Origin: DAOTUB01 sp034437455 | Lineage (GTDB): Bacteria > Chloroflexota > Anaerolineae > B4-G1 | DNA: 64,000 nucleotides | Direction: 5' to 3' | Assembly (NCBI GenBank): GCA_034437455.1 | Contig: DAOTUB010000073.1 | Span: 19,829-83,828, forward strand | In this document: piece by piece, positions 33,981 through 42,344 of the stretch | How the letters are laid out: each line of letters opens with the position of its first letter | Position numbering within the stretch: position 1 is the first letter of the stretch | The notes under the pieces: generated by a model | The model's input: the letters and a program-made list of their open reading frames with translations, nothing else | What the model was told of the DNA's origin: nothing | Database searches by the model: none | Program-made: the position numbers and the translations under genes

Positions 33981-35645
33981 TTATTCAGGTGGCTCGAGCA
34001 CCGCGCCGTGAGCCGCGCTCGTGACCAACCGCTCATAGCGCGCCAGCCATCCCCGCTTGAACTTGGGTTTGGGCCGCTTCCACGCCGCTTGGCGCTCTTC
34101 GAGTTCCGCTTCATCAACGAGTAGATCGACCGTCCGGGCAGGCAGGTCAACCTTGATCGGGTCTCTATCCTGCACCAGTGCGATGGGGCCGCCCTCCGCT
34201 GCCTCTGGGGAGACGTGGCCGATGCTGAGATTGCGCGTGCCGCCAGAAAAGCGCCCGTCAGTCACGATCGCGATTTTGTTGCCCAGCCCGCACCCGGCCA
34301 CGGCTGCCGTCAGCGCCAACGACTCGCGCATTCCGGGGCCGCCCCGGGGGCCTTCGTACCGCACGATCAGGATGTCTTTCTCGACGACCTTGCCCTCGCG
34401 CAGATAGGCCATCGCCGCGTCTTCGTTTTCGAATACGCGGGCAGTCCCAGTAAATTGCATCATCTCGGATAAGACCGCCCCTTGCTTGACCACCGCGCCA
34501 TCGGGGGCCAGCGAGCCTTTCAGCACGGCGATGCCGCCTTCCTTCGCGATGGGGTCCTCGATGGTGTGGATGATGCCAGGGTCGCCAGTTGGCGTGGCCT
34601 CGACGATCTCGCCGACCGTCTGGCCGCCGACGTTCAGACAATCCCGGTTCAACAACGCTCCCAGATTCTTGAGCACCGCCGGGATGCCGCCTGCCCACTC
34701 CAGGTCCTCCATCATCAGATCGCCGCCCGGTCGCAGCGAGGTAAGCTGCGGCGTCTCGCGGCTCAGGCGGTCGAAATCGTCGAGCGTGATGTCCACCTCG
34801 GCGGCGTGCGCGATGGCCGGGATGTGCAGCGTGGTGTTCGTCGATCCGCCCAGCGCCATGTCCACGCGGATCGCGTTCTCCAGCGATTCCCTGGTGACGA
34901 TCTGGCGGCTGGTGACTCCGGCGCGCACGAGTTCCATCACGCGCTCCCCTGCTTGCTGGGCCAGGCGCGCTTTCTTCGCCGTACCGGCCAGCCCTGCACC
35001 CGACCCCGGCAGACTCATCCCCATCGCCTCGGTCAGGCAGGCCATCGTGTTGGCCGTGTAGAGTCCCTGGCAGGAGCCCTCGCCAGGGCAGGCCTCGATC
35101 TCGAGTTCGAGCGCCTCTTCTTCGCTCAGCCGGCCGGCCTGGCACAGGCCAACCGCCTCGAAGGTATCGCGCACCAGCGACAGCTTGCGTCCCTGATGAT
35201 GGCCCGAAAGCATCGGCCCGGCGGTCACGGCAATCGAGGGGATGTCCAACCGGCAGGCGGCCATCAGCATCCCCGGCGTGATCTTGTCGCAGTTGGTGAG
35301 CAACACCAGCCCGTCGAGCTGGTGCGCCTGCACGATCGATTCGATCATGTCTGCGATCAGCTCGCGTGAGGGGAGAGAATAGTGCATGCCGGAATGGCCC
35401 ATGGCGACGCCGTCGCAGATGCCAGGCACAGAAAACAGAAACGGCGCGCCGCCGCCCGCGGCCACTCCCCACTCGATCTTTCGCTCCAGGCCCCGCATGC
35501 CGATGTGGCCCGGCACGAGGTCTGTAAAGCTCGAACAGATGCCGATGAAAGGCTTATCCATCTGCTCAGGCGTAATCCCTGTCGCGTAGAGCAGCGCGCG
35601 GTTGGGCATACGTTCGAGGCCCTGCTTGACTTGATCGCTACGCAT
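33981..35645 (-). CDS. ilvD: Dihydroxy-acid dehydratase
   Basis: 554 residues. IlvD converts 2,3-dihydroxy acids to 2-oxoacids in valine, leucine and isoleucine synthesis using an Fe-S cluster. The three cluster cysteines are visible in GICSSFTDL, LTNCDKITPGM and GEGSCQGLYTANTM, along with TDGRFSGGTRN and the C-terminal VDLLVDEAEL. Length matches the family. ATG 35645 follows AGAAGGAGAGCGACCA. Its position between two deoxyhexose reductase paralogues is unrelated metabolically, so the pair may have been separated by insertion of ilvD or by duplication around it. Confidence 0.95.
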   Translation of the reverse strand: MRSDQVKQGLERMPNRALLYATGITPEQMDKPFIGICSSFTDLVPGHIGMRGLERKIEWGVAAGGGAPFLFSVPGICDGVAMGHSGMHYSLPSRELIADMIESIVQAHQLDGLVLLTNCDKITPGMLMAACRLDIPSIAVTAGPMLSGHHQGRKLSLVRDTFEAVGLCQAGRLSEEEALELEIEACPGEGSCQGLYTANTMACLTEAMGMSLPGSGAGLAGTAKKARLAQQAGERVMELVRAGVTSRQIVTRESLENAIRVDMALGGSTNTTLHIPAIAHAAEVDITLDDFDRLSRETPQLTSLRPGGDLMMEDLEWAGGIPAVLKNLGALLNRDCLNVGGQTVGEIVEATPTGDPGIIHTIEDPIAKEGGIAVLKGSLAPDGAVVKQGAVLSEMMQFTGTARVFENEDAAMAYLREGKVVEKDILIVRYEGPRGGPGMRESLALTAAVAGCGLGNKIAIVTDGRFSGGTRNLSIGHVSPEAAEGGPIALVQDRDPIKVDLPARTVDLLVDEAELEERQAAWKRPKPKFKRGWLARYERLVTSAAHGAVLEPPE

Positions 35646-35674
35646 TGGTCGCTCTCCTTCTTACTTCCTACTCC

Positions 35675-36634
35675 TTACTCCCGCCTTTTTACCTGTCCCC
35701 GCCAATAGTCCAGCGTATCTCGCAACGTTTGCTCGAACGGGATCTGAGGCTCCCAACCTGTGCGGCGGCGGAATTTTTCTGCGCTACCATAGGCGACCGG
35801 CACGTCCACAGGTCGGTAGCGGGCCGGGTCTCTTTCGACGTGAATCTCTGTCTGAGAATAACTCAAGAGCATCTCCAGTAGATCGCGCACCGATTGCGGT
35901 CGTCCCGACGCCAGATTGTACACTTCCCCTGGCTCTCCCTCGGTCACCGCCAGGTGGTACGCTCGCACGATGTCCCGCACATCGCTAAAGTCGCGAGATG
36001 CATCCAGGTTGCCCACCTTCATCACTGGCTCTTGCAGGCCAGCCTCGATGCGGGCGATCTGGCTGGCAAAGGCTGGTACGACGAAGCGAGGGGATTGGCC
36101 CGGGCCGGTGTGGTTGAACGGGCGCACCCGCACGACGGGCAACCCGTAGGCCAGATGATACTGAAGTCCCAAAAAATCCTGGCCGACTTTGCTCACCGCA
36201 TAGGGATTGGTAGGTCGCAGCGGGCTTTTCTCTGTTTGAGGCAACTCTTCCGGCTGGGGCGCGCCGTACTCTTCGTTCGAGCCGATCACCAGCACTCGCG
36301 CCTCATGCCCCGATCGGTACACCGCTTCCAGTAGATTCAACTGCGCGCGAATGTTGTTCTCCAGCGTGTCCCAGGGGTCGGCAAAAGAGGTGGGAACGAA
36401 CGCCTGGGCGGCCAGATGGAAAATATAATCGGGCTGCACCTCGTCCACGAGCGCACGCACCCCTTCTGGATCGCGTAGGTCGGCGTACTGAAGCCGTAGA
36501 CACCGCTCTGGCGGCTGTTTTTCAACCCGGTGAGGATAAACTGTCCCCACCAATCCCCAGTCTGTATGCGCCAAAAGATGGGCGCACAGGTACCCCCCGA
36601 CGAACCCGCCCGCTCCAGTAATCAATGCCTTCAA
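35675..36634 (-). CDS. GDP-4-keto-6-deoxymannose reductase-like epimerase/dehydratase (2)
   Basis: 319 residues, extended SDR: LITGAGGFVGGYLCAHLL, HLAAQAFVPTSF, SNEEYG, NPYAVSKVGQDF with Y-x3-K and PFNHTGPGQSP. The C-terminal RRRTGWEPQIPFEQTLRD phrase is shared with the gene at 32911-33969, showing they are paralogues; this one is nearer in length to Rmd, which reduces GDP-4-keto-6-deoxymannose to GDP-rhamnose. The start is TTG 36634 after AGAGGAGGCGATCA. Heptamer-like CTTACTC repeats (35660-35680) overlap its stop. Confidence 0.85.
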   Translation of the reverse strand: MKALITGAGGFVGGYLCAHLLAHTDWGLVGTVYPHRVEKQPPERCLRLQYADLRDPEGVRALVDEVQPDYIFHLAAQAFVPTSFADPWDTLENNIRAQLNLLEAVYRSGHEARVLVIGSNEEYGAPQPEELPQTEKSPLRPTNPYAVSKVGQDFLGLQYHLAYGLPVVRVRPFNHTGPGQSPRFVVPAFASQIARIEAGLQEPVMKVGNLDASRDFSDVRDIVRAYHLAVTEGEPGEVYNLASGRPQSVRDLLEMLLSYSQTEIHVERDPARYRPVDVPVAYGSAEKFRRRTGWEPQIPFEQTLRDTLDYWRGQVKRRE

Positions 36635-36742
36635 TGATCGCCTCCTCTTGTCAGCGAAGCCGATTATACCGCACTTTCTTGTCTCTGTAAAACTTGTGCT
36701 GACCCCTCACATCGGCGTACAATTGGAACTGGCGCTCAACAG

Positions 36743-37675
36743 TTATTGGGTTGCGCCCTGAACCACATAGCCCAATGCAACCAACATACCGGTCAACAGG
36801 TGTATCTGGATCGTGGCGACATTGGCCGGGATCAGATCGCGAGGGTGGTCGTAGTGGACGCGAGCCACGCGATAGGCTTTGATAGCTATCGGCAGCGTCA
36901 AGAGGCCCAGCAGAGCAAAAGGCGTGACTCTGCCCAACGGAATCCCTGCTGCCAACGACAAATAGACCGCCGCCAGCAGTAATCCGTAGATTGTGACGGC
37001 CCGCCGTCGACCCAGCCGCACGACCCAGTGATTCTTGCCCACGGCGGCATCTGCCGGCGCGTCTTGGAACTGGTTGATCCACAAGATCAACGAACCGAAC
37101 ACCAACACCGGCAGGCCGGCGATCACTGGTTCCCAACTCAAGGTCGTGGTCTGGACGACGTAGGCGCCCAGGACCATCAGCGAGCCAACAGACGCTCCCA
37201 CGAGCAGTTCTCCTACCCCGCTGCGAACCAGACGGAGCGGGGGCGCGGTGTAAAAGTAACCGCAAAAGACGCCGATGGCGCCGATCCATAACACTGCCCA
37301 ACTGCGGGTGTAGGCCAGGAAGAGACCGATCAGGCTGCCGAGAACGAAAAACCCGAGTCCTTGCCAGAGAAAGGACTCGGGTTTGATAATTCCCATCTGA
37401 ATGAGGCGACTCCCGCCGGTGAAGGGGTTGGCGAACTCGGTGTTGATCTCGTCGGATCCCCAGGTGTGGTCAAAATAGTCGTTCGTCATGTTGGTGCCGG
37501 CGTTGACGCAGATGGCGCCGATTAGCGTCAGCAAAAAGTACCATAGGTCGAACGCGCCAGTCCGCGTCCAGGCGATGGCAGCCCCCAGGCATACCGGCAC
37601 CAGGTCGGCGGTGAAGAACGGGGCACGTAGTTTGACGATCCATAGAGGCGGCATCTTGATAGAATTGTCAGTCAT
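36743..37675 (-). CDS. UbiA family prenyltransferase (MenA-like)
   Basis: 310 residues with about nine membrane helices. The first Asp-rich motif is NMTNDYFDH and the second NQFQDAPADAAVGK, as in MenA-type 1,4-dihydroxy-2-naphthoate prenyltransferases that attach the polyprenyl tail in menaquinone synthesis. Other UbiA members (for example geranylgeranylglyceryl phosphate or heme transferases) cannot be excluded. ATG 37675 has TTGAGGAAACCAA upstream. The nearby polyprenyl synthase (24 kb) and mevalonate kinase would supply its donor. Confidence 0.88.
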   Translation of the reverse strand: MTDNSIKMPPLWIVKLRAPFFTADLVPVCLGAAIAWTRTGAFDLWYFLLTLIGAICVNAGTNMTNDYFDHTWGSDEINTEFANPFTGGSRLIQMGIIKPESFLWQGLGFFVLGSLIGLFLAYTRSWAVLWIGAIGVFCGYFYTAPPLRLVRSGVGELLVGASVGSLMVLGAYVVQTTTLSWEPVIAGLPVLVFGSLILWINQFQDAPADAAVGKNHWVVRLGRRRAVTIYGLLLAAVYLSLAAGIPLGRVTPFALLGLLTLPIAIKAYRVARVHYDHPRDLIPANVATIQIHLLTGMLVALGYVVQGATQ

Positions 37676-38044
37676 TTGGTTTCCTCAAATACCGTCTATC
37701 AAATACCCAAAAAGAGAGGTAAATAGCTGCAAATAGACCTCAATAGCAATTACACCAAGGATGGAGGTTTTTACAAAACCACGTATCAATTCAAATGAAG
37801 AACCCCGATGATGATCTCGATGGCTCCTCCGATGGACATCAATCTATTGGTCAGTTGTTTTTCATTCATGCAATTTGACTCCTTCTCTACCGTCAGTGTG
37901 CCATCAATATTGAGCATCTACATCAACGCACGATCATTGAGAGAACAGGATTACAGAAAACAACTTTTTTATATTTTTATCGTAGTATTCGTTATTTCTG
38001 TACAAATCGAAATTAAGCAGCAAAAAAAGAACAACTACCTCTGC
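37676..38044. other. AT-rich intergenic region
   Basis: This 369-bp region is clearly richer in A and T than its surroundings. Apart from the 27-codon remnant at 37786-37869 I see no gene and no RNA. It must contain the promoter of the MenA-like gene. Its base composition, like that around 38600, suggests foreign or degraded DNA. Confidence 0.5.
37786..37869 (-). pseudogene. 27-residue start of a membrane protein, probably broken
   Basis: ATG 37869 follows AGAAGGAGTCAAATTGC, a strong ribosome-binding site, and reads MNEKQLTNRLMSIGGAIEII then IGVLHLN before TGA at 37786-37788. The sequence looks like the first helix of a larger integral membrane protein that has lost the rest. It lies 175 bp after the GbsR-type regulator gene on the same strand, so it may be the relic of that regulator's target. 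A genuine micropeptide is the alternative. Confidence 0.35.
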
Positions 38045-38584
38045 CTACGATTTCGATGACAAATCCACAAATTTACGAACGATGTCTCCTATCTTGGCCG
38101 TTTTGATCAACACATCTGTCGGGAGCTTTTGAACTTGTTCGTAAAAGGCTGTCATAGTCTCAAAGAAATCGAGCATCTCTTGTAACCTTTCCCTCGCATA
38201 GGACTTGCCTTCATCGTCAGTTTCAAGATCAGCAACCGTCTCGCGCAGCGTCTCCAGGATTGGATCCAGTTCCCGACGTTTGCGCTCCTCCACAATGACC
38301 CGGAACATTTCGCCCACGTCGCTCATTGTCTCAAAGTGATCGCGCCGGTCTCCGAGCACTTGGACGACCTTGATAATTCTCCAACTCTGCAACTCCCGCA
38401 GACCAGTACTGATGGTTGAGCGGGCCACAGATAACGTCTCGCTGATCTCCTCGGCGTTGAGTGGCTCGGGGGCGATGTAAAGCAGGGCATATATCTGGGC
38501 TACGGTCCGGTTGATGCCCCAACGCGTCCCCATTTTTCCCCAGTGGACGATGAATTTCCGAGTTCCCGATGTCAATTGAAGCAT
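38045..38584 (-). CDS. GbsR/MarR-family transcriptional regulator
   Basis: 179 residues. A winged helix-turn-helix fills residues about 25-90, with the recognition part ARSTISTGLRELQSW and wing GDRRDHFE. An acidic coiled helix follows (RKRRELDPILETLRETVADL). This matches GbsR-type repressors that control osmoprotectant or membrane-transporter genes. ATG 38584 has GAAGGAAAGAAAA before it. It is preceded by a near-perfect sigma-70 promoter with an overlapping inverted repeat, suggesting autoregulation. No intact target gene remains downstream. Confidence 0.88.
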   Translation of the reverse strand: MLQLTSGTRKFIVHWGKMGTRWGINRTVAQIYALLYIAPEPLNAEEISETLSVARSTISTGLRELQSWRIIKVVQVLGDRRDHFETMSDVGEMFRVIVEERKRRELDPILETLRETVADLETDDEGKSYARERLQEMLDFFETMTAFYEQVQKLPTDVLIKTAKIGDIVRKFVDLSSKS

Positions 38585-38609
38585 TTTTCTTTCCTTCGAT
38601 TATTTCAGT

Positions 38610-38646
38610 TTGTACCGATTATACAACAATAAATAGATTTTGTCAA
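38610..38646 (-). promoter_or_regulatory. Consensus promoter and candidate operator of the GbsR-type gene
   Basis: On the minus strand, TTGACA (38641-38646), a 17-bp spacer and TATAAT (38618-38623) match the sigma-70 consensus exactly. An inverted repeat TTGTA-N7-TACAA (38610-38626) covers the -10 element and is a likely binding site for the regulator itself. The -35 hexamer overlaps the first codons of the truncated transposase gene, so the promoter may have been completed by the insertion. Confidence 0.7.
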
Positions 38647-39506
38647 TCCTGCAAATTGACGATATGGTCTTCGTTGACAATACATACTGGATAGGCCTGC
38701 TCCACTGCGGACGCAAGACCACGAAATCGAACGGTCACGGACGGTGGATTGAATTGCGACACTTGGCGATTCTAGGTCGTCGGACGTACATCCGTTTGCG
38801 CCCGAAGCAGTACCAATGCCCCCACTGTGACGATCAGATTACCACACAAGGACTGGATTGGTACAAGACCAAAAGCCCACACACCAAAGCATATGATCAC
38901 CATCTCATGCTGCAATTGGTCAACAGCACGGTAGAGGATGTCAGCCGCAAAGAAGACGTAGGCTATGATGCTGTCGAGGAAGCCATCAAGCGTTGCGTCG
39001 AGGCCAGGGTGAATTGGGATGAATTCGATGAACTAACGGTCATTGGGATCGATGAGATCGCGCTGACCAAGGAACAGAAAAATTTCATCGCCATCATCAC
39101 CACTCAGCAAGCTGACGGTCGCGTAGCCGTTCTGGCTGTTTTAGCAGATCGAAAAAAGAAGACCGTCAGGCAGTTTCTAGAGACCATTCCGAAACGCTTA
39201 CGGCGGGCTATGGCAACGACCTGCACAGATATGTGGGAAGGATACGTCAATGCGGTCAAGGAATTCGCTGCCGCCCATAAAGAAGTCTCCATTGAGATAG
39301 TGGTGGATCGTTACCACGTGGCCAAGGGCTACCGTGATTGTGTTGATAAGGTACGCAAGCAAGAACGCGGCCGTCTCAAAAAGACACTGCCAGAACCTGA
39401 GTACGAAGAGAGCGTCAAGGACACGATGTGGATTATCCGTAAAAACAATCAGGACTTGACCGCTGACGAACGAACAAGGCTCCGCCGCTTGTTCGAGTAC
39501 TCGCCG
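38640..39506 (+). pseudogene. ISL3-family transposase, 3' truncated
   Basis: Roughly 289 residues of an ISL3-like DDE transposase. A zinc-finger-type N-terminus (HCGRKT...CPHCDDQ), the first Asp in VIGIDEIAL, the second in CTDMWEGY, and VVDRYHVAKGYRDCVDKVRKQ are present. Similarity stops at RLFEYSP (39506), before the last catalytic Glu, and the frame then runs into unrelated sequence to a stop at 39563. The frame opens with TTG 38640; no terminal inverted repeat is evident on the left. The copy cannot transpose itself. Confidence 0.85.
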
Positions 39507-39720
39507 TTTAATTGCCACCCTCGTGTTGGTCAATGTCACTCTGGCTCAGGGACCTGGCCCTGAGCGCTCGGGCTACAACTGGCAGGCGTCGTACTGGAAC
39601 AACACGACCCTCTCTGGATCGCCGGTGCTTGTACGCAGCGAGGCCAACCTGAACCACGACTGGGGAACTGGCTCTCCCGATCCCAGCGTCAATGCCGACC
39701 GATTTTCAGCCCGCTGGATC
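39507..39720 (+). pseudogene. Fragment of a secreted PA14-like domain protein
   Basis: Immediately after the transposase fragment a different frame reads LIATLVLVNVTLAQGPGPE, the end of a signal peptide, followed by YNWQASYWNNTTLSGSPVL and NLNHDWGTGSPDPSVNADRF then SARW. This is a PA14/GLEYA-like carbohydrate-binding motif common in secreted proteins of this group. Both ends are cut: the start by the ISL3 fragment and the end by another transposase piece. No start codon or ribosome-binding site is present. Confidence 0.65.
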
Positions 39721-39935
39721 CGGGTGTTTTTCGCCCTTTTCACCGGCGTTTTGGAACATTTCATCTGCTTCCACCTCGTCATCAGGCAGTAGCTCAGTGG
39801 GTTTGTGCTCCAAAGCGAGTTGCTGGATCTGATGCCGCTGCTCAAGCAGAGTGCCATAATCCAAACCGAGTTCCTCGGCCAATTGTGGTGGGGGTGCGCT
39901 TTGTACTGCGAGAGAAGGCGGATTGGGGGAGGTTT
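39717..39935 (-). pseudogene. Transposase fragment (IS1595/IS1-like)
   Basis: On the minus strand the frame reads AEELGLDYGTLLEQRHQIQQ, LPDDEVEADEMFQNAGEKG then EKHPDPAG before a stop. The phrase EADEMFQNAGEKG is typical of a transposase of the IS1595/IS1-like group, where the first acidic residue lies in ExDE. Only this middle piece remains. It abuts the PA14 fragment, so the 38.6-39.9 kb segment is a mosaic of at least three gene remnants. Confidence 0.5.
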
Positions 39936-39965
39936 TTCGCAAGAAAGAGTAGACGCTTCTGCCAC

Positions 39966-40388
39966 CTACTCTGCCAATTCCTCTATCGCTGCTGTAATCT
40001 CTGCGCGGTCCAGCATCCCGACCCGCGTCAGCGTCACCTTGCCCGTACCATCCAAAAGCACGAAGGTAGGCACGCCATGCACGCCGTAACGCGTCGCCAG
40101 CGCCCCGCCCACGTCGTCCATCACGTTCAAGCGCAACACCTGCGCCTGGCCCTCCAGCTCTCGTTCGAGCCTGTCCACGACAGGCTTGGCAAAGAAGCAC
40201 GCGCTTCAGGTGTTGGAATAGAACTCGACCAGCGTGGGCGCGCCGCTTGCTGCCAGCGCGTCGAACGTCGCCGTCGAAGCCAGCTCGTCGCCCGGCGTGC
40301 GCAGAAGCAAATACCCCCCCACCATCACCCCGATCACGAGGATCACCGACCAATTTTCTCGCCAGAAACGCTTCATCATTTGCTCCAT
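39966..40388 (-). CDS. Thioredoxin-like membrane-anchored protein, candidate selenoprotein (UxxC)
   Basis: Reading the TGA at 40206-40208 as selenocysteine gives 140 residues: an N-terminal membrane helix (about 11-28), then a thioredoxin fold with APTLVEFYSNT-U-SAC-FFAKPV, where U61-S-A-C64 replaces the redox CxxC, and the cis-proline phrase YGVHGVPTFVLLDGTGKV. Both sides of the TGA are in one frame and fully conserved in character. The stem AGCCTGTC/GACAGGCT with loop GTG begins 19 nt after the TGA (40168-40186). ATG 40388 overlaps the methyltransferase stop. The alternative is a nonsense mutation exactly at the active-site Cys. Confidence 0.8.
40168..40186 (-). promoter_or_regulatory. Candidate SECIS stem-loop of the thioredoxin-like gene
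   Basis: An 8-bp perfect stem (AGCCTGTC with GACAGGCT) closes a GTG loop. The loop starts 27 nt after the TGA, inside the 16-37 nt range reported for bacterial SECIS apical loops. The loop lacks the GGU found in the two other candidates in this window, so the support is weaker. Confidence 0.6.
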
Positions 40389-40975
40389 CAACCGATCGCC
40401 TCAATGATCCGCACGATCCCCATTGCGTGCTGCTCCACTCGCTGTACGTCGAACCCGGCCTGTGTCACGGTTTGCGCCGTCTCCCGGTTCAGGTGACACT
40501 CGCGGCTCCAGACGTGCCACAGCGGATGTAGAGTGTCCGTCAGCCAGGCTCCCAGCAGACCGTTGCCACGAGTGTGCTCCAGCAGCACCAATTGCCCGCC
40601 AGAGCGCAACACCCGCCGCGCTTCCACCAGCCCGCGCGCCGGGTCGGCGACGGAGCAGAACAAGAGTGAGGCCGTCACCGCGTCGAAACTCCCGTCGGCG
40701 AAAGGGAGGCGCTGAACGTCGGCCTGGGCCAACGCCACGGGGGCCTGCGTGCGACGGTGAGCCGCCCACGCCAACATCTCTTCGCTGGCGTCGCAGCCTG
40801 TCACACGGGCGTCCGATCCATAGAGCGGTAGGTTGACCCCTGTGCCGATCCCCAGTTCCAGCACGTCTCCGCTGACTCGCGGAAATGTCTGACGTCGCAG
40901 CCGCCGGAAGATCAATCGCTCCAGGGGCTGCATGCCCCAGTCGTATATGGGGGAAAGGTTATCAAAGACGCTCAT
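40388..40975 (-). CDS. SAM-dependent class I methyltransferase (UbiE/Methyltransf_11 type)
   Basis: 195 residues. Motif I for S-adenosylmethionine is LELGIGTGVNLPLYG, the adenine-binding acidic residue is in TGCDASEEML, then LPFADGSFDAVTASLLFCSV (motif post I/II) and RVLRSGGQLVLLEHTR. Features match UbiE-like or phospholipid N-methyltransferase proteins, but the substrate cannot be assigned. ATG 40975 overlaps the stop of the endonuclease IV gene (ATGA). The thioredoxin-like gene follows directly. Confidence 0.87.
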   Translation of the reverse strand: MSVFDNLSPIYDWGMQPLERLIFRRLRRQTFPRVSGDVLELGIGTGVNLPLYGSDARVTGCDASEEMLAWAAHRRTQAPVALAQADVQRLPFADGSFDAVTASLLFCSVADPARGLVEARRVLRSGGQLVLLEHTRGNGLLGAWLTDTLHPLWHVWSRECHLNRETAQTVTQAGFDVQRVEQHAMGIVRIIEAIG

Positions 40976-41820
40976 TCGATCAATGACCGCAGCACCGCCA
41001 GGTTCTCCCGATCCTCGTGCAGGTCGTCGCCTTTGGGCGTCTCCAGCAGGCCCGGCAGATCGGTTAGCCGAGGATCGTTCAGCACGTGGCGGAACCCCCC
41101 CAGGCCGATAAAGCCCTTGCCGATGTGCTCGTGCCGGTCCTTGCGGCTGCCCAGGTCTCCCTTGCAATCGTTGAGATGGATCGCCTTGAGTCGCTCCAGC
41201 CCGACGACGCTGTCAAAGGTCTCCAGCGTGGCCCCGTATCCCTCCGATGTGCGCAGTTCGTAACCGGCGGCAAAGGCGTGGCAGGTGTCGAAACAGACCC
41301 CCAGCCGCTCCCCCTCCGGCGTCTGCTCGATCAGCCAAGCGAGATGTTCAAAGCTGTAACCCAGGTTGGTTCCCTGCCCGGCAGTGTTCTCCAGGAGAAT
41401 TTGCGCGCGAAGGCCAGGCGTGGCAGCGTGAACCTCGCCCAATCCTCGCGCCACTCGCGCCAACCCCGCCTCCTCTCCCGAGCCGACGTGCGAGCCGGGA
41501 TGAAGCACCAGCCAGCCCACACCCAGCGCCTCGCACCGCTCCAATTCGATGACGAGCGTGTCACAGGATTTCTTCCACAGATCATCTTTCGGGGAAGCGA
41601 GGTTGAGCAGATACGAGGCGTGGCCCACCACCGGCTGGATGGCGGTCTCCTCAGCCTTTGCCTTGAAGCGGGCAACGTCCTCCTCGGTCAGTGGCTTGAC
41701 CGCCCAGGCCCGGTTGGGCTTGACGAATATCTGCACCGCGTCGCAGCCCACCGATTGGGCGCGGTCGAATGCCTTGTGCAGCCCGCCGGCGATGGATTCG
41801 TGAGCGCCGAGTCGCATCAT
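40972..41820 (-). CDS. nfo: Endonuclease IV (AP endonuclease)
   Basis: 282 residues of the Nfo TIM-barrel. Zinc ligands and motifs visible: RLGAHESIAGGL, VGHASYLLNLA, LVLHPGSHVGSG, ILLENTAGQG, GVCFDTCHAFAAGY, AIHLNDCKGDLGSRKDRHEHIG, and LLETPKGD. The enzyme cleaves DNA 5' to abasic sites in base excision repair. The start is ATG 41820, overlapping the TGA of the hexapeptide gene; ATG 41817 is equally possible. The gene is part of a run of coupled genes from NfeD to the thioredoxin-like gene. Confidence 0.95.
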   Translation of the reverse strand: MMRLGAHESIAGGLHKAFDRAQSVGCDAVQIFVKPNRAWAVKPLTEEDVARFKAKAEETAIQPVVGHASYLLNLASPKDDLWKKSCDTLVIELERCEALGVGWLVLHPGSHVGSGEEAGLARVARGLGEVHAATPGLRAQILLENTAGQGTNLGYSFEHLAWLIEQTPEGERLGVCFDTCHAFAAGYELRTSEGYGATLETFDSVVGLERLKAIHLNDCKGDLGSRKDRHEHIGKGFIGLGGFRHVLNDPRLTDLPGLLETPKGDDLHEDRENLAVLRSLIE

Positions 41821-42344
41821 TCTTCCAGGGGAACCCAGCCTTTCGGATACCGGCGCGCCAGGTCTACATAGACCTTTTTGAACTCGGTCCACTGGGCCTT
41901 GTATTCCTCGCCCACTTCCTTGAGCACCTTGGCGGGCACTCCCACGGCGACGTGGCCCGGCGGGATCTCTTGCCCTTGCCGGACGACGGCCCCTTCGCCC
42001 ACCACGGCCCACTCGCCGACGACCGTCCAGTCCGAGACGATCCCGCCCATGCCGACGACGACGTAATCGTGGATCGTCGCGTTGTGGATGATCGCGCCGT
42101 GACCGAGTGTGACCCAGTCGCCGATGGTCGTCTGCTCGCCAGGGCGGGCGTGGATGACACAGTTTTCCTCCACGCTGGAATAGTCGCCGATGACGATGGT
42201 GCCGTAATCCCCCCGGATGCGTGCCCCTGCTCCGACCCAACAGCCCTGGCCCAGCGTCACGTCGCCGTAGACGTCGGCCGAGGGGTGAACGTAGGTCTCC
42301 GCGCCAATGCGCGGGGTCTTGCCCTCGAATGATGCGATGGTCAT
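41817..42344 (-). CDS. Gamma-carbonic anhydrase-like hexapeptide-repeat protein
   Basis: 175 residues, mostly left-handed beta-helix hexapeptide repeats (residues about 12-140), followed by a C-terminal helix. The three metal-binding His of the gamma-CA/PaaY/YrdA group are visible in NCVIHARPG and LGHGAIIHNA. The family ranges from true carbonic anhydrases to acyltransferase-like proteins, so activity is not certain. The start ATG 42344 overlaps the TGA of the short coiled-coil gene. Confidence 0.9.
   Translation of the reverse strand: MTIASFEGKTPRIGAETYVHPSADVYGDVTLGQGCWVGAGARIRGDYGTIVIGDYSSVEENCVIHARPGEQTTIGDWVTLGHGAIIHNATIHDYVVVGMGGIVSDWTVVGEWAVVGEGAVVRQGQEIPPGHVAVGVPAKVLKEVGEEYKAQWTEFKKVYVDLARRYPKGWVPLEE

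Noticed and set aside
37808..38059. 83-codon plus-strand frame in the AT-rich gap
   Set aside because: No ribosome-binding site, odd composition, and opposite to the better supported 27-codon minus-strand frame.
39706..40404. 232-codon minus-strand frame spanning the thioredoxin-like gene
   Set aside because: Only its last part resembles a transposase; the rest is out of frame with the thioredoxin gene, which has the real motifs.
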